This document shows positions 35,732 to 44,753 of a stretch of 64,000 bases of DNA, piece by piece; positions within the stretch are counted from its first letter, which is position 1, and each line of letters starts with the position of its first letter. The DNA comes from Virgisporangium aliadipatigenens. Lineage in GTDB: Bacteria > Actinomycetota > Actinomycetes > Mycobacteriales > Micromonosporaceae. The DNA lies in contig NZ_BOPF01000003.1 in NCBI RefSeq assembly GCF_016863615.1, positions 403,564 to 467,563 of the forward strand, read 5' to 3'. Made by a program: the position numbers and the translations under genes. The notes beneath the pieces were generated by a model. It searched no databases and was not told the origin of the DNA. It worked only from the letters and a program-made list of their open reading frames with translations.

Positions 35732-36061
35732 GCCCGCCCCCCGCGGATCGACCCTGTTGTTAACCCTGCGGCGGCAGAGTAGCAACGCGGCTCGATGGGC
35801 AGATCCCCTTGTCCGGCCGTTGACAGTGCCTCGGCGGGTGTTGACAGCATGTGAAAATTTCAATGCCTCCGCAATGTCAACCAAGCGGGCTCATGAAGCG
35901 TCTAGGGCAGAGCGATCTTGGTGGCGGTGCGCAGTCCGGAACGTCACGCGCCGTGTAGATTTCGGCCTTCCGAGCGCCGGCGCGCCACCGCGGGACGCGA
36001 TCGTGTGTCGTTACTCTCATCCGCCGTTTACGGCCGCCGCACTAAGGGAATCCGGCACGCC
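35732..36061. other. 330-bp gene-free region with promoter-like elements
   Basis: No coding sequence is supported here. It holds the divergent promoters of the galactose oxidase (minus) and the 90-aa gene (plus). Two TTGACA boxes 21 bp apart (35820-35825, 35841-35846), an inverted TGTCAA (35875-35880) and a near-palindrome TGAAAATTTCA (35852-35862) make an unusually AT-rich island. The inverted TGTCAA is a candidate -35 for the minus-strand gene. No clear -10 hexamer is seen. Confidence 0.45.
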
Positions 36062-36334
36062 ATGGCTGAACCCCACGTGACCGTCGCCGACCTCGACACC
36101 GTTCCGGAGAACCTCCGCGAACCGCTCACCGAGCAGCTCGACTCCGCCCTCCGGCGCGCCGTGCGGGTGGTCGACGGCGACACCCGCGGCGAACCCGTCG
36201 ACGACGTCGCCGACCGGCTGCTCGACGAGACGAAGTCGGCCCTGCACCCCGACATCGCCGACGGATTCAGCCCGGACAAGGAAGACCTGCGGCGTGTGGC
36301 CGAGGAAATAGTGGCCCGGGAGGCCGCCGCGTAG
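36062..36334 (+). CDS. Small acidic protein, unknown
   Basis: 90 aa, acidic, predicted mostly helical (LREPLTEQLDSALRRAVRVVDGD; DVADRLLDETKSALHPDI; EDLRRVAEEIVAREAAA), without cysteines or membrane segments. Real coding bias and an upstream GGG-containing leader support it. It ends 11 nt before the tyrosine phosphatase gene, so the two are likely co-transcribed. I do not recognise a family. Confidence 0.6.
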   Translation: MAEPHVTVADLDTVPENLREPLTEQLDSALRRAVRVVDGDTRGEPVDDVADRLLDETKSALHPDIADGFSPDKEDLRRVAEEIVAREAAA

Positions 36335-36344
36335 GGTCGACGGG

Positions 36345-37082
36345 GTGACTGAACGCGCGATCACGTTCGAGAACATCTTCAATTTCCGCGACCTCGGCGG
36401 CTACAAGGGACTCGACGGGCGCACCGTCCGGTCCGGTCTGCTGTACCGCGCCGACGAACTGTGCCGGCTGAGCGGCGACGACCTCGCCACCTTCGCCGAC
36501 CTCGGCATCCGCACCGTCATCGACCTGCGCCGCCCGGATGAGATCGCCAGCCGCGGGCGGGTCTTCGAGGGGCCGCACCGCTACCAGCACGCGCACCTGG
36601 TGCACCCGGACTGGCCGGACTTCGAGGGCGACACGCAGGCCCGGATCGACTTCCTCCGCGCGCGCTACGTGGAGATGTGCGAGCACGGCGGCGAGGCGAT
36701 CGGCGCGTCCCTGCGCACCGTCGCCGACCCGGAGGCGCTGCCGCTGGTCTTCCACTGCCAGGCCGGAAAGGACCGCACCGGGCTGGTGGCGGCGTTCACG
36801 CTGTATCTGCTGGGCGTCTCCGAGGACGACATCGCCGACGACTACGCGCTCAGCGAGTTGGCCGAGGAGCCGACGTTCGAGTACCACGCCGCGCGCGGCG
36901 CGACCTTCGGCGACCGCCGCTGGGAACGGTTCACCGTGGCGCCCCGCGAGGTGATCCCGGCGCTGTTCGCCGCACTGCGGGAGCGCCACGGTTCGATCGA
37001 GGGCTATCTGGCCTCGATCGGCGTCAGCGACGCGCACGTCGCCGTGCTGCGCCGCGAGCTGCTGACCGGCAGGTCCGGCTAG
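36345..37082 (+). CDS. Tyrosine-protein phosphatase (MptpB-like, Y_phosphatase3)
   Basis: 245 aa from GTG 36345. N-terminal NFRDLGGYKGLDGRTVRSGLLYRADEL is the signature of the bacterial PTPB family. P-loop HCQAGKDRTG gives nucleophile Cys138 and Arg144. The general-acid region lies in the segment around 84-110. The Lys/Asp in the loop (AGKDR) is typical of this family, which can also act on phosphoinositides. Likely cytosolic dephosphorylation of phosphotyrosine or lipid substrates. It converges on the IlvD-like gene with only 4 nt between. Confidence 0.92.
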   Translation: MTERAITFENIFNFRDLGGYKGLDGRTVRSGLLYRADELCRLSGDDLATFADLGIRTVIDLRRPDEIASRGRVFEGPHRYQHAHLVHPDWPDFEGDTQARIDFLRARYVEMCEHGGEAIGASLRTVADPEALPLVFHCQAGKDRTGLVAAFTLYLLGVSEDDIADDYALSELAEEPTFEYHAARGATFGDRRWERFTVAPREVIPALFAALRERHGSIEGYLASIGVSDAHVAVLRRELLTGRSG

Positions 37083-37086
37083 CGGG

Positions 37087-38802
37087 TCAGTGGGACTCGC
37101 GTGCCACCTGATCGCCGCTGGAGCCCAGCAGGAAGTCGCAGTCCGCGCCGGTGTCCGCGCCGAGGACGGTCCGGACATACAGCTGTTCCCAGCCGCGACG
37201 CGGTTTCGCCACGGCCTCGGTCATCGCGACGGACGGTTCACGCGCGTCCAGTTCCTCCTGGGGAACGTCCACGTCGATGCGCCGCGCGGCGACGTCGAGC
37301 ACGATCGGGTCGCCGGTGCGCACCTTGCCCAGCGGCCCTCCGTCGGCGGCCTCCGGGGCGACGTGCAGCACCACCGTCCCGTACGCGGTGCCGCTCATCC
37401 GCCCGTCGCACACGCGCACCATGTCGCGCACCCCGGCGCGCAGCAGCTTCTGCGGCAGCGGCATGTTGGAGACCTCCGGCATGCCGGGGTAGCCCTTCGG
37501 GCCGCAGCCGCGCAGCACCAGCACCGAGTCGGCGTCCACGTCGAGCTCCGGGTCGTCGATGCGGGCGTGGAAGTCCTCCACCGAGTCGAAGACGACGGCC
37601 TTGCCGCGATGGCGCAGCAGGTGCGGGGAGGCCGCCGCCGGCTTGATGATCGCGCCGGCCGGCGCCAGGTTGCCCCGCAGCACCGCGATCCCGGCGTCGT
37701 CCAGCAGCGGCTCGGCGCGGGTGCGGATCACTTCCCGGTCCCAGATCCGCGCCTCGCCGAGATGCTCGACCAGGGGGCGCCCGGTCACCGTGATCGCCGT
37801 CTTGTCCAGCAGGTCCTCCACCTCCCGCAGAACGGCGTGCAGCCCGCCCGCCCGGTACATGTCCTCCATCAGGAAGCGCCCCGCCGGTTGCAGGTCGACG
37901 AGGAGCGGCACACCCGAGCCGATCCGGTCGAAGTCGTCGAGCGTCAGCGGCACGCCCAGCCGGCCGGCGATCGCCAGCAGGTGCACGACCGCGTTCGTCG
38001 AACCGCCGATCGCGGCCAGCGCGACAATGGCGTTCCGGAAAGATCCCGCGGTGAGCACGCTCGACGGACGGCGGTCCGCCGCGATCAGCTCGACCGCGAG
38101 TCGGCCGGTGTCGTGGGCCTGGCGCAGCAGGCGGCTGTCCGGCGCCGGCAGCCCGGCCGTCCCGGGGAACGTCATCCCCAGCGCCTCGGTGACCAGCCCC
38201 ATGGTGGAGGCGGTCCCCATGGTGTTGCAGTGCCCCCGGCTGCGGATCATCGACGACTCGGAGTCCAGGAACTGCTCCGCCGACAGCGTGCCCGCGCGCA
38301 CCTCCTCGGAGAGCTTCCACACGTCGGTCCCACAGCCCAGCGGCACCCCCCGGAACGTCCCGGTGAGCATCGGCCCGCCCGGCACCACGACGGCCGGCAG
38401 GTCCACCGAGGCGGCCGCCATGAGCAGGGCCGGGATGGTCTTGTCGCAGCCGCCGAGGAGCACCACGCCGTCGATCGGGTTGGCGCGCAGCATCTCCTCG
38501 ATGGCCATCGCGGCCATGTTGCGCCAGAGCATCGCCGTCGGCCGGACCTGTGTCTCACCCAATGAGACGACCGGCAGGTTGAGCGGAACGCCACCCGCCT
38601 CCCACACGCCCTGCTTGACGGCCGTCGCCACCTCGTCCAGGTGGGCGTTGCACGGCGTCAGGTCGGAGGCGGTGTTGGCGATGGCCACCTGTGGGCGCCC
38701 CTCGAACGCCGAATTGGGCGCGCCGCGGCGCATCCAGGCCCGGTGGAGGTAGGCATGGCGATCGGATCCGGCGTACCACTGGGCGCTGCGCAACGTGGTC
38801 AT
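37087..38802 (-). CDS. IlvD/Edd-family sugar-acid dehydratase
   Basis: 571 aa, family length. Cluster ligands Cys51 (TPCN), Cys119 (GGCDKT) and Cys192 (SRGHCNTMGTAST), as in the [2Fe-2S] pentonate/aldonate dehydratases. Members of this subgroup dehydrate L-arabinonate, D-xylonate or D-fuconate to 2-keto-3-deoxy acids; true DHAD of branched-chain biosynthesis is somewhat different in the N-terminus (here MTTLRSAQWYAG). Divergent from a FAH-family hydrolase and a Zn dehydrogenase, which together make a non-phosphorylative sugar-acid pathway plausible. The exact sugar is not determinable. Confidence 0.9.
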   Translation of the reverse strand: MTTLRSAQWYAGSDRHAYLHRAWMRRGAPNSAFEGRPQVAIANTASDLTPCNAHLDEVATAVKQGVWEAGGVPLNLPVVSLGETQVRPTAMLWRNMAAMAIEEMLRANPIDGVVLLGGCDKTIPALLMAAASVDLPAVVVPGGPMLTGTFRGVPLGCGTDVWKLSEEVRAGTLSAEQFLDSESSMIRSRGHCNTMGTASTMGLVTEALGMTFPGTAGLPAPDSRLLRQAHDTGRLAVELIAADRRPSSVLTAGSFRNAIVALAAIGGSTNAVVHLLAIAGRLGVPLTLDDFDRIGSGVPLLVDLQPAGRFLMEDMYRAGGLHAVLREVEDLLDKTAITVTGRPLVEHLGEARIWDREVIRTRAEPLLDDAGIAVLRGNLAPAGAIIKPAAASPHLLRHRGKAVVFDSVEDFHARIDDPELDVDADSVLVLRGCGPKGYPGMPEVSNMPLPQKLLRAGVRDMVRVCDGRMSGTAYGTVVLHVAPEAADGGPLGKVRTGDPIVLDVAARRIDVDVPQEELDAREPSVAMTEAVAKPRRGWEQLYVRTVLGADTGADCDFLLGSSGDQVARESH

Positions 38803-38807
38803 GTGAA

Positions 38808-38818
38808 ATGTTCTACAT
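38808..38818. promoter_or_regulatory. ATGT-N3-ACAT palindrome in the dehydratase/hydrolase divergent promoter
   Basis: ATGTTCTACAT is a perfect 4+4 inverted repeat within GTGAAATGTTCTACATCAC, only 36 bp lying between the two divergent start codons. It is likely an operator for a GntR- or LacI-type regulator of the sugar-acid genes. No such regulator gene is adjacent. Confidence 0.35.
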
Positions 38819-38838
38819 CACGATCAGGGGAGAACACG

Positions 38839-39687
38839 ATGCAACTGATGCGACTCGGCCGGCCCGGAGCCGAACGACCCGTCGTCCGGCTCGACGAAAA
38901 CCGGTACGCCGACGTCTCGGGTGTGGTGCGCGACTTCGACGGCGCCTTCTTCGACGACGGCGGCCTCGACTCGCTGCCGGACATCGTGACCGCCGCCCCG
39001 GTGCACGAGTTCGGGGACGAACGGGTCGGGCCGCCGATCGCCCGGCCGCACCAGATCCTCTGCATCGGGCTGAACTACTCCGACCACGCCGCCGAGACGG
39101 GGGCGGCGGTGCCGGCCGAGCCGATCCTGTTCACCAAGTCGCCGAACACGCTGGTCGGGCCGCGCGACGGCATCCGGCAGCCGCGCGGCTCCACGAAGCT
39201 CGACTGGGAGGTGGAACTCGGCATCGTCATCGGTAAGCGCGCGAGCTACCTCGACGACCACGCCGCCGCCCGGGACGCCATCGCCGGCTGGGTGCTGGTC
39301 AACGACGTGAGCGAGCGGGAGTTCCAGATCGAGCGCTCGGGGCAGTGGTCGAAGGGCAAGTCGGCGGAGACGTTCAACCCGGCGGGGCCGGTGCTCGTGA
39401 CGGCCGACGAGCTCTCCGACGTCTCCGCGCTCGACATGTGGCTCGACGTCAACGGCGAACGCCGCCAGACCGGCACGACGGCCACGATGGTCTTCGACCC
39501 GTACGAGATCGTGCGGTACCTCAGCCAGTTCATGGTGCTGGAGCCGGGGGACCTGATCAACACGGGGACCCCGCCCGGCGTGGGCATGGGCATGAAGCCG
39601 CCGGTCTACCTCAAGCCGGGCGACGTGGTCACGCTCGGGATCGCCGGGCTGGGCGAGCAGCGGTCGGAAGTCCTGCCGCCCCGATGA
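38839..39687 (+). CDS. Fumarylacetoacetate hydrolase-family protein
   Basis: 282 aa from ATG 38839 (Shine-Dalgarno AGGGGAGA). FAH fold with CIGLNYSDHAAETG, metal-binding residues in KLDWEVELGIVIGKRA (Glu pair) and VNDVSEREFQ, and the TGTPPGVG signature. FAH-family enzymes hydrolyse C-C bonds of 2,4-diketo acids; close relatives include 2,4-diketo-3-deoxy-L-fuconate hydrolase. Its stop overlaps the start of the next gene (ATGA). With the divergent dehydratase and the downstream dehydrogenase it fits oxidation and cleavage of a 2-keto-3-deoxy sugar acid (inference). Confidence 0.88.
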   Translation: MQLMRLGRPGAERPVVRLDENRYADVSGVVRDFDGAFFDDGGLDSLPDIVTAAPVHEFGDERVGPPIARPHQILCIGLNYSDHAAETGAAVPAEPILFTKSPNTLVGPRDGIRQPRGSTKLDWEVELGIVIGKRASYLDDHAAARDAIAGWVLVNDVSEREFQIERSGQWSKGKSAETFNPAGPVLVTADELSDVSALDMWLDVNGERRQTGTTATMVFDPYEIVRYLSQFMVLEPGDLINTGTPPGVGMGMKPPVYLKPGDVVTLGIAGLGEQRSEVLPPR

Positions 39688-40718
39688 GAGCCTTCGTCGT
39701 CACGGGCCCGGGACGGGCGGAGGTGCGCGACATCGCGCCGCCCGTTCCGGGGCCGGGCGAGGTGGTGGTGGACGTCGAGCGGTGCGGCGTCTGCGGCACC
39801 GACGTGGAGTTCTTCACCGGCGAGATGGCGTACCTGCACAGCGGCGAGGCGGCCTATCCGATCCGGCTGGGCCACGAGTGGGCGGGCCGGGTCGCGTCGG
39901 TGGGGGACGGCGTCGACCCGTCCTGGATCGGCCGCCGGGTCACCGGTGACACGATGCTCGGCTGCGGCAGGTGCCGCCGGTGCGTCTCCGGCCGGCAGCA
40001 CCTGTGCGCGGACCGCCACGAGATCGGCATCCGCAACGGCTGGCCGGGCGCCCTCGCCGAGCAGCTGCCGGTGCCGGTGGGCGCGTTGGTGCCGCTGGGC
40101 GACCCGGACCCCACGCGCGGCGCGGCGGGCGAGCTGGATCCCACGCGCGGCGCGCTGGTGGAGCCGGGCGGTAACGCGCTGCGGGCCGTGCGCGGCGCGG
40201 CCCTCTCCCCGGGGCAGCGGCTGCTCGTCCTGGGCCCCGGCACCATCGGCCTGCTCGTGGGCCTCATCGCCGCGTCCCAGCGGATCGAGGTGCACCTGCT
40301 CGGGAAGGCGGCGCCCACGGTGAATTTCGCCCGCGACGTCGGCTTCACGCACGTCTGGGACCGGCCGCCGGAGGGGACCTTCGACGCGGTCGTGGACGCC
40401 ACCAACGACCGGGCGATGCCCGGGTTCGCGCTCGACGCGGTGGAGCCGGGCGGCCGGGTCGTCTACATAGGACTGTCCGGGGAGCCGAGCCTGGTGGACT
40501 CGCGGCGGCTGGTGTTGACGGACGTGACGGCCGTCGGGGTCCTCAGCGCCTCCGGCGCCCTGGCCGACACGGCGGCCCGTTACGCCGACGGCGGCGTCGA
40601 TCCGGCCCCGTTGGTGGCGGCGACCGTGGGCCTCGACGAGGTGGCGGACGTGCTCGCCGGGCAGCGCCGGCCGGAGTGGGGCGCGGCGCCGAAGGTGCAC
40701 GTCAATCCGCGCGGCTGA
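39684..40718 (+). CDS. Zinc-binding medium-chain dehydrogenase
   Basis: 344 aa from ATG 39684, overlapping the FAH-gene stop by 4 nt. Catalytic zinc Cys38 region ([11 protein letters not shown]) and His in LGHEWAGRV; structural zinc [15 protein letters not shown]. Rossmann motif [15 protein letters not shown]. An in-frame duplication of about 10 residues ([20 protein letters not shown], bases 40110-40154) inserts before the cofactor domain. The gene overlaps by 17 nt the convergent PLP-enzyme gene. Likely oxidises a sugar acid or a 2-keto-3-deoxy acid in the same pathway (inference). Confidence 0.88.
   Translation: MRAFVVTGPGRAEVRDIAPPVPGPGEVVVDVERCGVCGTDVEFFTGEMAYLHSGEAAYPIRLGHEWAGRVASVGDGVDPSWIGRRVTGDTMLGCGRCRRCVSGRQHLCADRHEIGIRNGWPGALAEQLPVPVGALVPLGDPDPTRGAAGELDPTRGALVEPGGNALRAVRGAALSPGQRLLVLGPGTIGLLVGLIAASQRIEVHLLGKAAPTVNFARDVGFTHVWDRPPEGTFDAVVDATNDRAMPGFALDAVEPGGRVVYIGLSGEPSLVDSRRLVLTDVTAVGVLSASGALADTAARYADGGVDPAPLVAATVGLDEVADVLAGQRRPEWGAAPKVHVNPRG
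40110..40154 (+). repeat. 30-bp-period tandem direct repeat inside dehydrogenase gene
   Basis: CCCACGCGCGGCGCG occurs at 40110-40124 and again at 40140-40154, exactly 30 bp apart. The result is two in-frame copies of Asp-Pro-Thr-Arg-Gly-Ala. It looks like a recent 30-bp duplication. Confidence 0.7.
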
Positions 40719-41829
40719 CGGCGTCGAGCAGCCGGTCGACGTCCACTGTGGAGTTGTAGAGGTGCGGCGAGGCGCGCAGGCTCCCGGCCCGCAACGCCAC
40801 GTCGATCCCCTCGGCGGCGAGCCGTTCGTGCAGGGCCTTGTTGCGGCCGGGGTCCGGGTGCGAGAAGTACAGCAGGGTCGAGTCCGTCGGGGAGACCCGC
40901 ATCCCCTTGGCGCGCAGGCCTTCGGTGAGGCGTTCGACAAGGGCGGCGTCGTGGGCGCGGATCCGGTCGACGCCGAGGTCGAGCACGTGCTCCACGGACC
41001 GGGTCCACGGCACGTAGTTGTGGAAGTTGGCGGTGCCGAAGATGTCGAGGTCGTGGCGGTCGCCGGGGGTCAGTTCCGGTTCGAGGTCGTCGCGGGCCAG
41101 GTCGCGCTGGGACAGGTAGGCGAGCCAATAGGCCTTCGGGGGAACGAGCACCGCGCGCAGGGCCGGGGACAGCCACGCGAAGCCGGTGCCGTAGGGGCCG
41201 CACAGCCACTTGAAGCCCACGCTGACCAGGGCGTCGACCGGTGCGCGGGACACGTCGAGCGGCCGGGCGCCGACGGCCTGGGAGCCGTTGACGACGAAGT
41301 GCACGCCGCGTTCCCGGCACACGGCGCCGAGGGCGTCGAGGTCGGCGACCTTGCCGGAGAACGAGTGCACCCAGGTGACGCAGAAGAGTCTCGTGCGCGG
41401 CGTGACGGCGGCGGCCAGTTCGTCGGCGGTCACCATCCGGTCCGCGGGCCGCACCCGCCGGGTCGTCACGCCGCGCCGCTCGAGCGTGAGCCACGGGAAG
41501 ATGTCGGACGGGAAGTCGCCGGCCATCACGAGCACCTCGTCGCCGGGCGCCCACGGGTAGGCGTTCGCGATGAGGTGCAGCCCGTAGGAGGCGCTGTTGG
41601 CGAGCACGATCTGCCCGGGTGGCGCCCCGACGAGGCGGCCCAGGGCGGTGCGCAGCCGGCGTGGGACCTCCTCGAAGCGTTCGGTGGTCAGCTCGTGCGG
41701 CGCCGTCTTCCAGCGGATCGCCTCGTGCGCCGCCTCGGCGGCCGGCAGCGGCAGCGCCCCCTGGTGGGCGGTGTTGAGCCAGCTGCGGCCGGCGAAGTCG
41801 CCGAACGCGTCGGACAGGCGCGCGATCAC
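40702..41829 (-). CDS. Class-V aminotransferase-fold PLP enzyme with altered PLP-binding residue
   Basis: 375 aa, fold type I, similar to isopenicillin-N-epimerase and cysteine-desulfurase-like proteins ([13 protein letters not shown] at the N-terminus, PLP lysine Lys207 in [15 protein letters not shown]). The residue that normally salt-bridges the PLP pyridine nitrogen is Asp (D-G-x-Q). Here it is Asn181 in [10 protein letters not shown], so electron withdrawal by the cofactor should be weaker. The Gln184 and Lys are kept. The reaction is therefore uncertain. It overlaps the convergent dehydrogenase by 17 nt and is divergent from the ABC exporter cluster. Confidence 0.88.
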   Translation of the reverse strand: MIARLSDAFGDFAGRSWLNTAHQGALPLPAAEAAHEAIRWKTAPHELTTERFEEVPRRLRTALGRLVGAPPGQIVLANSASYGLHLIANAYPWAPGDEVLVMAGDFPSDIFPWLTLERRGVTTRRVRPADRMVTADELAAAVTPRTRLFCVTWVHSFSGKVADLDALGAVCRERGVHFVVNGSQAVGARPLDVSRAPVDALVSVGFKWLCGPYGTGFAWLSPALRAVLVPPKAYWLAYLSQRDLARDDLEPELTPGDRHDLDIFGTANFHNYVPWTRSVEHVLDLGVDRIRAHDAALVERLTEGLRAKGMRVSPTDSTLLYFSHPDPGRNKALHERLAAEGIDVALRAGSLRASPHLYNSTVDVDRLLDAVSRAD

Positions 41830-41929
41830 CGCCCGAGCCTATCCACCGACCGGTTGATGCCGGCGCTCCACCGCACGATCCGCTCGACGGGCGATCCGCC
41901 GCGGCGGGCGGGGCGCCACGCTGGACGCC

Positions 41930-42835
41930 ATGCCGAGTGCTATCACCGTGAACGGGCTGCGCAAGACGTACGGCTCGCACGTGGCCGTGGACGGGTTGTC
42001 GTTCGCCGTCGAGGAGGGCGAGATCTTCGGCATCCTCGGCCCGAACGGCGCCGGCAAGACCACCACCGTGGAGTGCGTCGCCGGCCTGCGGGTGCCGGAC
42101 GGCGGCACGATCGACGTGCTGGGCCTCGACCCGCGCACCGATCGCAAGGAACTGCGCCACGTGCTCGGCATGCAGCTGCAGGAGAGCGCGCTGCCCGAAC
42201 GCATCACGGTCGCCGAGGCGCTGCGCCTCTACGCGGCGTTCTACCGAAATCCGGCCGACTGGCGGCAACTCCTCACGGACCTCGACCTCGACGCGAAGCG
42301 GAACACCCGCTTCGGCAAGCTCTCCGGCGGCCAGCGGCAGCGGGTGTCCATCGCGCTCGCGCTCGTCGGCAACCCGCGCGTGGCCGTCCTGGACGAACTG
42401 ACCACCGGCCTCGACCCGCAGGCCCGGCGCGACACGTGGGACCTGGTGGAGACGTTCCGCGACCGGGGCGTGACGGTCGTGCTCGTCACGCATTTCATGG
42501 CCGAGGCCGAACGCCTCTGCGACCGCGTCGCCCTCATCGACGCCGGCCGGATCGTCGCCACCGGCACCCCGGCCGCGCTGGTGTCCACTGTGGACGCCGA
42601 GCAGCGGATGCGCTTCCGCCCCACCACCCCGCTGCCGGACGGGCTGCTGGACGGGCTGCCGGAGGTGACGAACGTGGCGCACCACGGCGGTCAGGTCGTC
42701 GTGACGGGCACCGGCAATCTCGTGCACGAGGTGACGGCGGTCCTGGCGCGGCACCGCATCATCGCCGCCGAGCTGCGGGTGGAACAGGCCAGCCTGGACG
42801 ACGCGTTCGTGGCGCTGACGAGGCGGAACCGGTGA
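41930..42835 (+). CDS. ABC-2 exporter ATP-binding protein
   Basis: 301 aa of the DrrA/NatA group. Walker [10 protein letters not shown], signature [15 protein letters not shown], Walker [16 protein letters not shown]-loop [11 protein letters not shown]. The C-terminal ~90 residues form the regulatory extension typical of drug/lipid exporters. Overlaps the permease gene by 4 nt (GTGA). First gene of a four-gene unit (ATPase, permease, histidine kinase, response regulator) that resembles self-regulated resistance or lipid-export modules such as B. subtilis LnrJK-LMN. Confidence 0.93.
   Translation: MPSAITVNGLRKTYGSHVAVDGLSFAVEEGEIFGILGPNGAGKTTTVECVAGLRVPDGGTIDVLGLDPRTDRKELRHVLGMQLQESALPERITVAEALRLYAAFYRNPADWRQLLTDLDLDAKRNTRFGKLSGGQRQRVSIALALVGNPRVAVLDELTTGLDPQARRDTWDLVETFRDRGVTVVLVTHFMAEAERLCDRVALIDAGRIVATGTPAALVSTVDAEQRMRFRPTTPLPDGLLDGLPEVTNVAHHGGQVVVTGTGNLVHEVTAVLARHRIIAAELRVEQASLDDAFVALTRRNR
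42583..42595. repeat. Exact copy of GTCCACTGTGGAC inside ABC ATPase gene
   Basis: The third exact copy of the window-wide palindrome. Here it encodes Ser-Thr-Val-Asp in the ABC ATPase C-terminal extension ([10 protein letters not shown]). Confidence 0.7.
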
Positions 42836-43563
42836 CCCGCCGACTCGTCGCCGTCGAGCTGAAGCTGTTCCTGCGCGAGCCGAACGGCTACCTGTGGAGC
42901 GTGCTCACCCCGATCGTGATCCTGGTCGCCATGGGCTCGGTGCCGGTGTTCCGCAGGGCCGATCCGGGCCTCGGGGGACTGCGCGTCATCGACCTGTACG
43001 TGCCGATCCTGATCGCGATGGGGATCGCCGCGATGGCGCTGTGGGGCACGCCGCTCTTCCTCGCGCAGTACCGCGAACGGGGTGTGCTGCGGCGGCTGTC
43101 GACCACACCGATCGGGCCGGCGCGGGTGCTCGTCGCGCAACTGGTGGTGCAGTTGGGGGCGCTGGTCGTGACGATCGCGGCGCTGGTGGCCGTGGCGGCG
43201 GTCGGCTTCGACGTGGCGCCGCCGCGGCGGCCGCTCGGGTTCGCGGTGGCGGCGTTGCTCGCGGCGGGTGCGATGTTCGGCGTCGGGCTGCTGGTGGCGG
43301 CGGTCGTGCCGAGCAGCAAGGCGGCGAGCGGGATCGGCGCGCTGCTCTTCTTCCCGTTCATGTTCTTCGCCGGGGTGTGGGCGCCGCGCGAGGTGATGGA
43401 CGACGGGCTGCGCCGGCTCGGGGACCTGACGCCGCTGGGCGTGGCGGTGCAGGCGTTGCGGGACACCACCGACGGGGACTGGCCGTCCGGGCAGGGCGTG
43501 CTGGTGCTGCTGGCGTACACGGGCGTCACCGTCGCGCTGGGCATCAGGCTGTTCCGCTGGTAG
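42832..43563 (+). CDS. ABC-2 type permease
   Basis: 243 aa from GTG 42832. Six hydrophobic segments (e.g. [72 protein letters not shown]), with the ABC-2 sequence [17 protein letters not shown]. Forms the membrane half of the exporter with the upstream ATPase. No signal peptide. Ends 11 nt before the kinase gene. Substrate unknown. Confidence 0.9.
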   Translation: MTRRLVAVELKLFLREPNGYLWSVLTPIVILVAMGSVPVFRRADPGLGGLRVIDLYVPILIAMGIAAMALWGTPLFLAQYRERGVLRRLSTTPIGPARVLVAQLVVQLGALVVTIAALVAVAAVGFDVAPPRRPLGFAVAALLAAGAMFGVGLLVAAVVPSSKAASGIGALLFFPFMFFAGVWAPREVMDDGLRRLGDLTPLGVAVQALRDTTDGDWPSGQGVLVLLAYTGVTVALGIRLFRW

Positions 43564-43574
43564 ATCTGGGTGCC

Positions 43575-44753
43575 ATGACGGACCCGCGGCGCCTGCACCG
43601 GCGGATCCTGGAGCCGCTGCCCTACGTCCTGCTCGGCGTGGGTGCCGCCCTCGCCCTCCTCACCGCCGGACAGACTCCGGGGGAACGTCTCACGACCGCC
43701 GCGCTCGTCGCCGGGACGGCCGGGTGGATCTTCGGCATGTACACGCGGGCCCCACGCGACCGGGTCCTCTGGATGGCCGGCTACGTGACCGTCCAATTGG
43801 GACTGATGGCCGTGCTCGTGATGCGGCAGCCCATCTTCTTCGTCTTCGCGATCCTCGGCTTCGTGCAGGCCTACGAACTCCTGCCGCCGATACCCGGGTT
43901 CGTCAGTATCTTCGCGCACTCCGCGGTGATGAACCTGCTGCCGTTCGGCTTTCCGGACACGGTCGAGTGGCTGGTGTTCGCGCTGACGATCGTGGTGCTG
44001 CAGACGGCGGTCATCGGCTGGTTCGGCTACCTGAGCCGCCGCTTCGACGTGCAGGGCGAGGAACGCCGGCAGACCGTCGCGCGCCTCGAGGCGGCCCTCG
44101 CCGAGAACGCCGGCCTGCACGCGCAACTGCTCGCCCAGGCCCGGGAGGCCGGCGTCACCGACGAACGCCAACGCATGGCGCGGGAGATCCACGACACCCT
44201 CGCCCAGGGACTCACCGGCATCATCACGCACATGCAGGCGGCCGAACGCACCACCGACGAGAAGCGCCGGCGGCACCACACCGGGCAGGTGATCGCGCTG
44301 GCGCGGGAGAGCCTCGCGGCGGCGCGCCGTTCCGTGGCCGCGCTCGGCCCGCCCGAACTAGACGACGCGCGGCTGCCGGAGGCGCTCGGGGCCCTCGCCG
44401 CGCGCTGGTCCGCGGGGTGCGGGGTCCCCGCGCGGGCGCGAACCACCGGCGACCCGCGCACGCTGCCGACGGAGGTCGAGATCACCCTGTTCCGGGTGGC
44501 GCAGGAGGCCCTGGCGAACGTCGCCCGCCACGCCGCCGCCACCCGCACGGCCGTCACACTGTCCTACATGGACGATGCGGTGATGCTCGACGTGCGCGAC
44601 GACGGGGTCGGCTTCGACCCGCACGCGGTCGACGCGTCGAGCTTCGGCCTGCGCACCGTGCGCCAACGCCTGGAACGGGTCGCCGGCACGCTGGTCGTGG
44701 AGAGCGCGCCCGGCGAGGGCACCGCCCTGAACGCCACGGTGCCGGCCCCGTGA
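43575..44753 (+). CDS. Sensor histidine kinase (NarL-system, multi-pass)
   Basis: 392 aa. Five or six N-terminal transmembrane helices (to ~residue 150) without a large external domain, a short coiled coil (EERRQTVARLEAALAENAGLHAQLL), HisKA_3 with phosphoacceptor His206 (REIHDTLAQGLTGIITHMQAAER) and HATPase (LFRVAQEALANVARHAA; VRDDGVGFDP; GLRTVRQRLE). Lack of a sensory domain suggests intramembrane sensing, perhaps through the adjacent exporter. Overlaps the regulator by 4 nt (GTGA). Confidence 0.92.
   Translation: MTDPRRLHRRILEPLPYVLLGVGAALALLTAGQTPGERLTTAALVAGTAGWIFGMYTRAPRDRVLWMAGYVTVQLGLMAVLVMRQPIFFVFAILGFVQAYELLPPIPGFVSIFAHSAVMNLLPFGFPDTVEWLVFALTIVVLQTAVIGWFGYLSRRFDVQGEERRQTVARLEAALAENAGLHAQLLAQAREAGVTDERQRMAREIHDTLAQGLTGIITHMQAAERTTDEKRRRHHTGQVIALARESLAAARRSVAALGPPELDDARLPEALGALAARWSAGCGVPARARTTGDPRTLPTEVEITLFRVAQEALANVARHAAATRTAVTLSYMDDAVMLDVRDDGVGFDPHAVDASSFGLRTVRQRLERVAGTLVVESAPGEGTALNATVPAP

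Noticed and set aside
32906..35782. 958-aa plus-strand open frame antisense to galactose oxidase
   Set aside because: Low-complexity Arg/Gly/Val translation; the antisense gene has all its catalytic residues.
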